This document shows positions 1 to 7,020 of a DNA stretch of 55,440 nt, piece by piece. Location: NCBI GenBank assembly GCA_913060515.1, contig CAJXRZ010000039.1, positions 1 through 55,440 on the forward strand, given 5' to 3'. The first letter of the stretch is position 1; each line of letters begins with the position of its first letter. The DNA is from an uncultured Pseudomonadota bacterium. GTDB taxonomy: Bacteria; Myxococcota_A; UBA796; CAJQPC01. The notes beneath the pieces are model-generated. The model was not told the origin of the DNA. It worked only from the letters and a program-made list of their open reading frames with translations, and did not search any database. The translations under genes were made by a program, and so were the position numbers.

Positions 1-46
1 AGATTTCTGCCTGTCTCGTGGGCTCGGAGATGTGTATAAGAGACAG
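1..46. other. Illumina Nextera adapter at the contig end (not genomic)
   Basis: Bases 13-46 match the 34-base Nextera read-2 transposase adapter, and 28-46 are the 19-base Tn5 mosaic end (AGATGTGTATAAGAGACAG). Bases 5-12, TTCTGCCT, match the i7 index known as N703 as it appears in the adapter strand, and bases 1-4 (AGAT) are the last bases of the P7 arm. The match is recalled from the published kit sequence, not searched. Genomic sequence therefore starts at base 47, and the minus-strand gene running into this point is cut by the library junction, not by biology. Any reading frame starting before base 47 is spurious. Confidence 0.97.
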
Positions 47-841
47 GTCTCCGGGCTCGCGAACCACGACCGTCGGGAGAATGGCAGCCCCAGTCTTTCG
101 AGCCAACTGCGCCGGCTGTACCGACACATTTGCCTGACGGGCCATAAAGTCCACGGTGGTCCAACGCCTGCCGCCACCCCCATCAAAAGCCAAGCCCAAA
201 ACCTGGTTCTCCTGGAGACACTCCAAAGCCGGACGCAAGAACTTGAACACATTAATGTGTCGGACCGGAAGCCGTTGCTCCAGCTCCCAGCGCCGCTCCA
301 GCACCTTCTCCCACAGGGGCGTGGTGCGCGTCTCTCGTAGGATGTCCGCCCACACCGGCGGAGGCGCAGAGAGCTGGTTCATGGGGTAGCCGGCGTGCCC
401 AAGGGCCGGCATGATCATCTGATTGGCGCCGAAGTGGCCAATCAAGATGATGGCCCCCTTGCCGCGCGCCAAAGCCCTATCCAGGTGCTCCTGTCCCTCC
501 ACCACGCACACCTGGTCAACCGTCTCTGGGTTCAGGTGTGGGTAGCGCAAGACCTCCAGCTCATTGAACATGGTCTGTCGGTAGGCTTCCCTGAGGATCT
601 CACATTCGTCATGGGGCAGGGCTTCGCCCCCAAAGAGCTTGTTGAGCTCGTCCAGCGCGATGCGACGCTCGGTCTTGGCTACCTTGCGTACGGCATCTCC
701 ACCGACTCGGGCCGCGTGACCCAACACAGATCGGGGTACACGGGCGAGCAGGGCTTGCCCTGGGTAATACAGAGCCAAGCCCCCAAGATCCTTGACTAGA
801 AGGACCGGATTCTTCCAGTTGGCGCGTCCGGACTGGGTCAC
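47..841 (-). CDS. LpxL/HtrB-like lysophospholipid acyltransferase family protein, 3' end missing
   Basis: An open frame of 265 codons runs from a GTG at 841 to the adapter junction with no stop, so the C-terminus is lost. The GTG overlaps the stop of the upstream acyl-CoA ligase (GTGA), a typical coupled start. Residues 133-141 (LIGHFGANQ) align with the catalytic HX4(D/E) block of lipid A late acyltransferases (LpxL/LpxM), and residues 216-262 (AFDGGG, DFMGR, ARKTGAAILPTVVVRE) match the second conserved block before the family C-terminus. H136 is present but the acidic partner is Q141. The family moves acyl chains onto lipid A, ornithine lipids or glycolipids at the inner membrane. The neighbouring acyl-CoA ligase could supply activated fatty acids. 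The family call is good; the acceptor is unknown. Confidence 0.8.
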
Positions 842-2418
842 CCGCGGTCATCCCGAGAGGCATCCACCGCGACATCGACCACAGCCCGGCGGTTGAGCTT
901 GCCGTTGGGCAGCTTGGGCACTTCCTCCCAGAACTCGACGATGCGCGGCACCTTGTAGACGGCCAAGCGGTCCCGGCAGTAACTCTGCACACTTCGCACA
1001 GTCAGATCCGAGCCGGGAACCGTAGAGATGACCGCACGGGCAATCTCTCCGCGCACCCGCTCCTCAGCGCGCACAACGACCACATCCCGAACTTGAGGAT
1101 GGTCCTTGATGACCCGCTCGATCTCCAAGGGGTACACCCGAATGCCGCCGATCTTGAGCATGTCGCTGCGCCGGCCCACAAACTGGATGAAGCCTTCCTC
1201 GCCCCGGGTGACGAGATCCCGGGTGTGGTACCAGCCGCCGACGAAGAGGGCGACGGTCTCCTCGGGGTTGTTCAGGTACTTGCTGATGACCGCCGGTCCA
1301 CGAACCAGCATCTCGCCGGTCTCGCCGGGCTTGCAGTCGCGGCCGTGAGAGTCGACCACCTTGACCTCGTAGCCGGAGATGGGCGTTCCAGTCGTTCCCG
1401 GCTTTCTTGGCCGGTCCGGGCGCATGGCCACCGCTACCCCAGTGGTCTCGGTCGACCCCCAAACCGGCATGAAGCTGGCCCCAAAGGCCTCCTCCATCTT
1501 GCGCAGGGTTTCGGCGCTCACAAAGGCACCGCCGCTCTCCAAGACCCGAAGAGAGGAGAGCTTCTCGCCGCCAGCGTGCATGTGGTCCAGCAGCATCTCG
1601 TAGAAGCTGGGCACCGCCATCATCCAGGTGACGGAGAAGCGCTGAATGGCACGGGCGATGATGCGGGGGTTCAAGCTGTCCACGATCACAAAGGCCCCGC
1701 CACAGACCAGGCTGCGGTGGAAGAGCTCGTGGGGATGGGCAAAGACGCTGAACATGCCCAAGAAGACGTCCGGGGTCGAGAAGCCCATGCCCTCGAATCC
1801 CTCCGGGGTCAGGCCCGTGTCTCCGTCAAAGGCGGTGAGGGCTTGGTAGAGGATGTTGAAGTGTGAGGTCAACGCCCCCTTGGGCTCACCCGTGGTCCCG
1901 CTGGTGTAGTTCAGGTAGCAGGGCTCCTCCGGCGAGGTCGACACGCCTGGATCGCTGTGCGCGCCAAGCTGGCTGTACTGGGTCGTGCCGTGGCGACCCA
2001 GCTCGCCCACGTAGATGACCTTGGCCGGGTCACTCAGGAAGCGCATCAAGGGCTTGAGCACCTTGTCGAAGCTGGCCTCGGTCACCACGCAGCGAATGTC
2101 CGCGCTCTCGAACTGAAAGCGCACCCGATCCATGTGCAGCTTGAAGTTCACGGGCGCATAGAGCGCGCCGATTCGAGCACAGGCCAAGAAGGTGGTCACC
2201 ACCTCGGGCCGCTTGGTGATCACGCCCCCGACCACGTCTCCCTTCTTCACCCCCAGGCTGTGGAGCAGACCTGCGAGCTGGTCCACCTCAGCATCGAGCT
2301 GTGCCCAGGTCAGGCAGCGCGCTTCCGAGAGCAGAGCATCGCGCTCCGGCCAGCGGGTTGCGGTGTCTCGGAGGGCTTGCCCCAGAGTGCGGTGTGCGGT
2401 GGGAAGGTCAGGAGTCAT
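838..2418 (-). CDS. AMP-dependent acyl-CoA synthetase/ligase
   Basis: A 526-residue class I adenylate-forming enzyme of usual family length. It should activate a carboxylic acid, probably a fatty acid, with ATP to an acyl-adenylate and then to the CoA thioester. The phosphate-binding loop YTSGTTGEPKG lies at about 171-181, GSTET (motif A5) at 321-325, the ribose-binding Asp in HTRDL at 398-402, the hinge GRRSDMLKIGG at 415-425, and the catalytic lysine of PNGKLNR at 507. No signal peptide or membrane segment is seen, so it is cytosolic. It lies 57 bases after the transglutaminase gene and overlaps the downstream acyltransferase by four bases, suggesting a joint role in lipid modification. Acyl chain specificity cannot be read from the sequence. 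Confidence 0.9.
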   Translation of the reverse strand: MTPDLPTAHRTLGQALRDTATRWPERDALLSEARCLTWAQLDAEVDQLAGLLHSLGVKKGDVVGGVITKRPEVVTTFLACARIGALYAPVNFKLHMDRVRFQFESADIRCVVTEASFDKVLKPLMRFLSDPAKVIYVGELGRHGTTQYSQLGAHSDPGVSTSPEEPCYLNYTSGTTGEPKGALTSHFNILYQALTAFDGDTGLTPEGFEGMGFSTPDVFLGMFSVFAHPHELFHRSLVCGGAFVIVDSLNPRIIARAIQRFSVTWMMAVPSFYEMLLDHMHAGGEKLSSLRVLESGGAFVSAETLRKMEEAFGASFMPVWGSTETTGVAVAMRPDRPRKPGTTGTPISGYEVKVVDSHGRDCKPGETGEMLVRGPAVISKYLNNPEETVALFVGGWYHTRDLVTRGEEGFIQFVGRRSDMLKIGGIRVYPLEIERVIKDHPQVRDVVVVRAEERVRGEIARAVISTVPGSDLTVRSVQSYCRDRLAVYKVPRIVEFWEEVPKLPNGKLNRRAVVDVAVDASRDDRG

Positions 2419-2475
2419 TGAAGCGGATTAGCCGCGCCGGGCGGCCACCGTCAACCGCCCAGGCAAAGGGACCGG

Positions 2476-4443
2476 TCAAGCACCCGACTCAAAGGCCGCC
2501 AAGCTGGACAAACGGGACAGGGCATCCTTGCCCTTGGCCAGGCTCGAAGCCTCGTCCTCGCCGCCGTAGCGCACCTGGTAGAGCAGCCAGGCCAGCTCCT
2601 CCATTGGGGCGGCGCTCGGACCGGCTTGGGCCCGCAGATACTGGGCCGCTTCCAGGGGGGGCAGCCCCTCGGGGATCGTGTAGCCCTTGCGCGCAGCCAA
2701 GACCCTGGCCTTGGCGAAGAGCTTTCCGAGGCGGTCCTGGGTGGAGCGCTTGCCCTGACTGAGCAGCTGGACGATCCGAGCCAAGGCCACGAGCGCCCCG
2801 AACACGAACACGCCGACCAATCCCCCACCCCACAGACTGGCCCCCAGACCCGAGGCCTGTGGATCCGCGCCCATGACTTGGTTGCCCACCGCGCGGCTCC
2901 ACTCCAATTGCCGGTCCAAGTCGTAGGAGAGCAGCCCCTGGCGCCACTTGGCCTCGACCGCTTGAGCGATCTGGGTGATCAGCCCTGGGCCTTGCATGGC
3001 CGGCGCGACGGGGGTGGCGTCCATTCGCACCCAGCTCCCTCCCAACCACGCCTCGACCCAGGAGTGCGCGTCGCTCTGCCGAACGCTGAGGAAGTCCCCC
3101 AGCTCGTTGGGCTCGCCGCCGTAGAAGCCGTTGACCACCCGGGCAGGCACCCCCTGGGTGCGCAGCATGACGGCCAAGGCGGTGGCGTAGTACTCGCAGT
3201 GCCCCTTCTTGGAGTCCAGCAAGAAGCTGCTCAGAGGCTGGCCCCGGGTGTCTGGCTCAGGAATCAGGGTGTACTCAAAGCCTTGGCGGAGGTGCTGTTC
3301 CAAGGCCTGAGCCGTGTCCCAAGAGCCGGTGGTTCCCGCAGCGATCTGGTCCGCCAGCGCGATGATCTCGGGGTCCAGGTCGCCCGGGAGTTGAAGAGCG
3401 GCCTCCAAGTCCCCCGGACGATCTCGCAGAGCGTTGGGATCGGAGAAGAGCACGTAGTCCCTGGGCACCGTCGAGCCCCGGAACCTCAGGTCTTCCGTGC
3501 CCAAGACCGAGAGCACGTCGTCGCTGACCACATGCTGAATCTGGGCGATGCCAAAGACTGGGGCCCCATCCAGCGCCTCCAGGCGCACCTCCTGACGCAG
3601 CCACTGGGCCTGGTGGGCAGGGGCGGTGGTGTCCCCGCTGCGAAAGCCGGGCCTCTCCTGGCTCAGGGTCCACCGGCGGCCATCGAAGTGGGTCAGGGCC
3701 AGACCGCGGAAGTAGAAGGGCCCCCACTGTGGACTGCCGTCGGCGTCGGTCACCCGTACTTGCATGACCCGGGTTGGGTTGTCCTTGATCTCCCCCAGCT
3801 CGCCCAGCTCGACCTCTTCGCTAAAGCCAGAGAGGTTCTGGTCCCCGCCCAGCTCCGCCAGGATCTGGGCGTCCACCCGAGGAATGAACACGAAGAGCAC
3901 GGCCGTTCCCACCCCAGCGAGCAGGCCAAAGCCCACGAGCAGCTTGCCCATTCCCTGCAGACCACCGGCGACGCTGCGGTTGCGCTCAGCGAGGCCTTGA
4001 AGCTGCGTGAGGAAGAGCAGGCCCGGGAGCAGGGCCACCTGCACGGCCAGCACCAGGGCCAAGCCCACCGAAGCGCTGCGGTGCAGAGAGAGCAGCTGCA
4101 GCATGAGGGCGAAGAGCAGCACAAAGTGGTTGGCCCGGGCGCCACGGCCGGTGCGAATCCGGTGGATGAGCAGGTAGAGCACCAGCGCGGTGACTGCATC
4201 CAGCCAGTCGACGCCCAGGAGCAGGGGGGCGAGCACAGCGCTGATGAGCACCAGGGCGGTCGCGACGCGCCAAGCCTCGCGCTTGGGCGGCCTGTGGGTC
4301 TGGGTGATGGCCAGGGCCACGCCCGCGAGACCCGCCAGTCCCATCTGCAAGCCAAAGGGCTGCACGACGTAGAGGCTCACCAGAGCGGCCACCACAAAGC
4401 CCAAGAGCAAGCGTCGACGCAGCTTGGCCCGGTCCTGCCACAT
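2476..4443 (-). CDS. TgpA-like transmembrane transglutaminase (DUF3488/DUF4129)
   Basis: A 655-residue membrane protein. Several hydrophobic helices fill residues 13-190. A periplasmic transglutaminase-like domain follows, with the Cys-His-Asp triad at C416 (KKGHCEYYA), H460 (SDAHSWVEAW) and D475 (RMDATP). A last helix lies near 536-560, and a cytoplasmic C-terminal segment resembles DUF4129. TgpA proteins of this architecture occur next to MoxR and DUF58 genes, and the Pseudomonas aeruginosa protein is essential, but the substrate is unknown. The start was set at the ATG at 4443, which shares its A with the TGA of the DUF58 gene (TGATG); a longer frame to 4971 only reads through the DUF58 gene out of frame. 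Translational coupling with DUF58 is likely. Confidence 0.9.
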   Translation of the reverse strand: MWQDRAKLRRRLLLGFVVAALVSLYVVQPFGLQMGLAGLAGVALAITQTHRPPKREAWRVATALVLISAVLAPLLLGVDWLDAVTALVLYLLIHRIRTGRGARANHFVLLFALMLQLLSLHRSASVGLALVLAVQVALLPGLLFLTQLQGLAERNRSVAGGLQGMGKLLVGFGLLAGVGTAVLFVFIPRVDAQILAELGGDQNLSGFSEEVELGELGEIKDNPTRVMQVRVTDADGSPQWGPFYFRGLALTHFDGRRWTLSQERPGFRSGDTTAPAHQAQWLRQEVRLEALDGAPVFGIAQIQHVVSDDVLSVLGTEDLRFRGSTVPRDYVLFSDPNALRDRPGDLEAALQLPGDLDPEIIALADQIAAGTTGSWDTAQALEQHLRQGFEYTLIPEPDTRGQPLSSFLLDSKKGHCEYYATALAVMLRTQGVPARVVNGFYGGEPNELGDFLSVRQSDAHSWVEAWLGGSWVRMDATPVAPAMQGPGLITQIAQAVEAKWRQGLLSYDLDRQLEWSRAVGNQVMGADPQASGLGASLWGGGLVGVFVFGALVALARIVQLLSQGKRSTQDRLGKLFAKARVLAARKGYTIPEGLPPLEAAQYLRAQAGPSAAPMEELAWLLYQVRYGGEDEASSLAKGKDALSRLSSLAAFESGA

Positions 4444-5354
4444 CAGGGCGACTCTGGGGGCTGGTTGGCCAAGGCAGCCAAGAGGCTGCGGCGGTGCGCT
4501 TGACCTTGGGATGGACGGACCTGGCGCTTGGGCAGAGCCAGGCCGACAGCGTGGCCTCGCGCCAGATGACGAACCACTTCCCCGCAGGCCCGCTCCAGCT
4601 CTTGCTCCAGACGGCCAGGGGTCCCAGGCACCCGGATCAACACCTCTTCGGCGTGTCCGATGGCCCGCTGCACGACGAGCGGTCCCAGCCCACGAGCCGA
4701 GTTCGGCCAGTGGATGGTGCGCACCGGATCCCCAGGCTGGTAGGGACGCAGGCCTTGGAAGTCCCCTTCTCCACCGGCTCGTCCGGCGCTTCCATGGGTG
4801 CCGCGCTTGTCGGCGCTCATGCGGGCTGTAGGGCGCACGCCGCGGCGGGGGTAGACCAGCAGAGTGCCCGGCAGGTCCAGATCCATGTGGCGGCTGAAGA
4901 GCCCGAAGGGAAAGGTGGAGGAGACCCGCAGCGCGCCCAAGGTGACCTCGCCGCGGGTCCCAAAGGTCCACGAGACGGGCACGGGCAAGGTGCCGCGGGA
5001 CGGGACAGCCAAGGCCGCGCCGGAAGCCTGACCCTCGCCCACCTCTTGGAGCTCCAATGAGAAGGTCGGCAGACGGGAGTTGGGTTTGGTGACCAGAAAG
5101 GCCCCTTGGGCGGCCTCGAAAGCGAAGACCTCCCCTGGGAGCTGTCGGCTCACGCGCACCCCGCGCAGGTTGAGCTCAGCGAGGACAGACTGGAGCACGA
5201 GGATGGCGAGCAGCAGCGCCAGCACGACGTAGAGCAGGTTGTTGCCCGTGTTGAAGGCCGCGATGGTCACACCCAGGACACCCCCCAAATAAGCCCAGCC
5301 CAGAGAGGTCGGTCGGACCTGCACTCTGCGAGACCAGCGGCGGCGCCACTCCAT
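4443..5354 (-). CDS. DUF58 domain protein of the MoxR system
   Basis: A 303-residue protein with two close hydrophobic segments at about 18-60. The DUF58 signature lies at about 197-229 (GEGDFQGLRPYQPGDPVR, then IHWPNSAR and PLVVQ). DUF58 proteins are regularly coupled to MoxR ATPases and are thought to act with them on protein complexes in the envelope. The start at 5354 is preceded by GGGAGG about eight bases upstream; longer frames to 5582 only run into the moxR gene. The gene begins 13 bases after the moxR stop and ends on the start of the transglutaminase gene, so all three should be made together. Confidence 0.9.
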   Translation of the reverse strand: MEWRRRWSRRVQVRPTSLGWAYLGGVLGVTIAAFNTGNNLLYVVLALLLAILVLQSVLAELNLRGVRVSRQLPGEVFAFEAAQGAFLVTKPNSRLPTFSLELQEVGEGQASGAALAVPSRGTLPVPVSWTFGTRGEVTLGALRVSSTFPFGLFSRHMDLDLPGTLLVYPRRGVRPTARMSADKRGTHGSAGRAGGEGDFQGLRPYQPGDPVRTIHWPNSARGLGPLVVQRAIGHAEEVLIRVPGTPGRLEQELERACGEVVRHLARGHAVGLALPKRQVRPSQGQAHRRSLLAALANQPPESP

Positions 5355-5367
5355 CACGCCGCCTCCC

Positions 5368-6306
5368 TCATGCCGGTGGAGGCAGCTCAGCAAGCAGCTC
5401 GGTGAAGGCGCGCTCAGCAGCCGCCATGCCCTCTCCCCGAGGGATGACCCTGTGGGCCAGGACGGGCAGAACCAGGGTCCGCAAGTCCTCCGGGATGACG
5501 AAGTTGCGGCCACGAACCAAGGCCAGGGCCTTTGCGGCTCGGTACAGCGCCTCTGCCCCGCGGGGAGAGACGCCGCGCACAAAGCGGGGGTCGCTGCGGG
5601 TGCGAGAGACCAGCTCCAAGAGGTAGTCCTCGAGCTGCTCGTGCACGGTGATCACTTCGGCGGCGGTGACCAGCTCGGCGATGCGATCCGGTGCCAGGGC
5701 GGCCTTGAGGTTGGCCTTGCGGAATCCACCGTTGCGCAGCACGGCCCGCTCCGCTTCGCGGTCGGGGTAGCCCATGGACAGGCGCAGCAGGAAGCGATCC
5801 AGCTGAGAGTCTGGCAGCGGGAAGGTGCCCCCGTGATCGTGGGGGTTCTGCGTGGCCACGACCAGGAAGGGGGCCGGCAGCGCATGGCTGGTGCCGTCGA
5901 CGCTGACGCGCCTCTCTGCCATGGCCTCGAGCAGGGCCGATTGGGTCTTGGGCGTGCAGCGGTTGACCTCGTCAGCGAGGACAACGTTTGCAAAGACGGG
6001 GCCGGGACGGAAGACCAAGCTGCCGGCACCGGGCTCCAGCACCAGAGTCCCCAAGACATCCGCAGGAAGCAGGTCGGAGGTGAACTGGATGCGAGAGAAG
6101 CTGCCACCCAGGGCGCAGGCGAGGCTGTGGGCCAAGGTGGTCTTGCCGACCCCAGGGACATCTTCGAGCAGGATGTGGCCGCCAGCGATGACGGCCACCA
6201 AGGCCAACTCGACGACCTCGGACTTTCCGCGAATCACCTGCTCGACACGGGCCTTGAGCGCCTGGATGTCTCCGGCGTCGACGGCGCTGCCAGCCGGGCT
6301 GTTCAC
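5368..6306 (-). CDS. MoxR family AAA+ ATPase
   Basis: A 312-residue ATPase of normal MoxR length. Walker A is PGVGKTT at 51-57, Walker B VVLADEVNR at 108-116, and sensor 1 ATQNP at 151-155. The C-terminal lid contains the usual FVRGVSPRGAEALYRAAKALAL region. MoxR proteins act as chaperone-like ATPases in maturation of membrane or metal-containing complexes together with VWA or DUF58 partners. It starts with GTG, overlapping the stop of the upstream lipoprotein by four bases (GTGA). Its DUF58 and transglutaminase partners follow directly. A specific client cannot be named, although the upstream lipoprotein is a candidate. Confidence 0.92.
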   Translation of the reverse strand: MNSPAGSAVDAGDIQALKARVEQVIRGKSEVVELALVAVIAGGHILLEDVPGVGKTTLAHSLACALGGSFSRIQFTSDLLPADVLGTLVLEPGAGSLVFRPGPVFANVVLADEVNRCTPKTQSALLEAMAERRVSVDGTSHALPAPFLVVATQNPHDHGGTFPLPDSQLDRFLLRLSMGYPDREAERAVLRNGGFRKANLKAALAPDRIAELVTAAEVITVHEQLEDYLLELVSRTRSDPRFVRGVSPRGAEALYRAAKALALVRGRNFVIPEDLRTLVLPVLAHRVIPRGEGMAAAERAFTELLAELPPPA

Positions 6307-6869
6307 GGGTTGTAGGTTCCGGCCACAAAGCTGGTGTAGGTACAGCCCACTGCGACGCTCTCGTTCTCGCTGGCCACGACCTCGAAGGTCTCCTGACCCA
6401 CCCAGTCCACCTGATCTGGATCAGCTCCATTCAAGTAGTCGAAGGAGTCCAAATCAATGTTCATGTCCGCGGCGGTCTCGGCGACGTTCTCGGCCATGTT
6501 GCAGACCTCGCCGCCGGTTCGGTAGACCGCCTCGCCGCTGAGCACCCACTGAACAGGGCCGCCTGCGCGATCCGGCTCACCCACGACCTGGGACTCGTAA
6601 GAGACGGTGCAACCGCTGATACTGCCGGTCGCGAAGGTATCCGTCGTCTCGGTTCCGACGATCTTAAGGGCGACCAAGCTGCCTTCGAATGCGGCGCCGA
6701 AGGTGAAGGTCTCAGCAGACCCGCCAGCGTCCTCGGTGCAGGAGTTGTCAACACCCGTCACCTTGACGTCCCAGGTGAAGAGATTCTCGTCTTCCGGCTC
6801 CGCGCAGCCAACCAGAGCGGCGAAAGACAAAAGGACCAAAGGCAGTAGGGCTCGGCTGTTGGCGACCAT
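6303..6869 (-). CDS. Predicted lipoprotein, first gene of the MoxR operon
   Basis: A 188-residue protein with a lipoprotein signal peptide: MVANSRALLPLVLLSFAALVGC, lipid-attached Cys at 22. The mature part is acidic, contains several Cys (for example NSCTEDAGG and GSISGCTVSYE) and looks like a small beta-rich domain; I do not recognise the family. The start at 6869 has GAGGAG about ten bases upstream; an in-frame start 30 bases earlier would put charged residues before the signal peptide. Its stop overlaps the MoxR start, so it probably heads the operon and may be linked to the envelope job of the MoxR-DUF58-TgpA set. Confidence 0.8.
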   Translation of the reverse strand: MVANSRALLPLVLLSFAALVGCAEPEDENLFTWDVKVTGVDNSCTEDAGGSAETFTFGAAFEGSLVALKIVGTETTDTFATGSISGCTVSYESQVVGEPDRAGGPVQWVLSGEAVYRTGGEVCNMAENVAETAADMNIDLDSFDYLNGADPDQVDWVGQETFEVVASENESVAVGCTYTSFVAGTYNP

Positions 6870-7020
6870 GGGCGGCTCGCTCCTCTTCGATGTGTGCACC
6901 TTAACACCGGGGTCTCGCCCGGGTCGGGTCTGCGCGTTACTCCCGGGCCGCCGCTCACCTTCCCCCTCGCGCTGTGGGGATTAGAGCACCCTTTCCTATG
7001 CCGATTTGAGGAGCCCCCCT
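6870..7020. promoter_or_regulatory. Divergent promoter region between the MoxR operon and the TPR gene
   Basis: This 151-base gap separates divergent genes and must carry promoters for both. GCCCGGG (6917-6923) and CCCGGGC (6942-6948) form an inverted repeat with an 18-base loop. GAGGAG at 7008-7013 is a ribosome binding site seven bases before the GTG at 7021 and decides that start. I see no convincing -35/-10 pair on either strand. Confidence 0.4.

Noticed and set aside
32-799. Plus-strand open frames over the left end (32-340, 156-389, 395-799)
   Set aside because: One starts in the adapter, and all lie opposite the acyltransferase gene, whose minus-strand frame carries recognisable motifs and is open from 841 to 47.
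2626-4503. A 625-codon plus-strand open frame
   Set aside because: It is antisense to the TgpA-like gene, has no family motifs and is a shadow of high-GC coding sequence.
2476-4971. Longer TgpA-like protein starting at 4971
   Set aside because: The extra 176 residues are Arg/Pro-rich shadow translation of the DUF58 gene. The TGATG joint at 4443 explains the true start.
4443-5582. Longer DUF58 protein starting at 5582
   Set aside because: The extra 76 residues overlap moxR out of frame and lack family similarity. GGGAGG before 5354 supports the short form.
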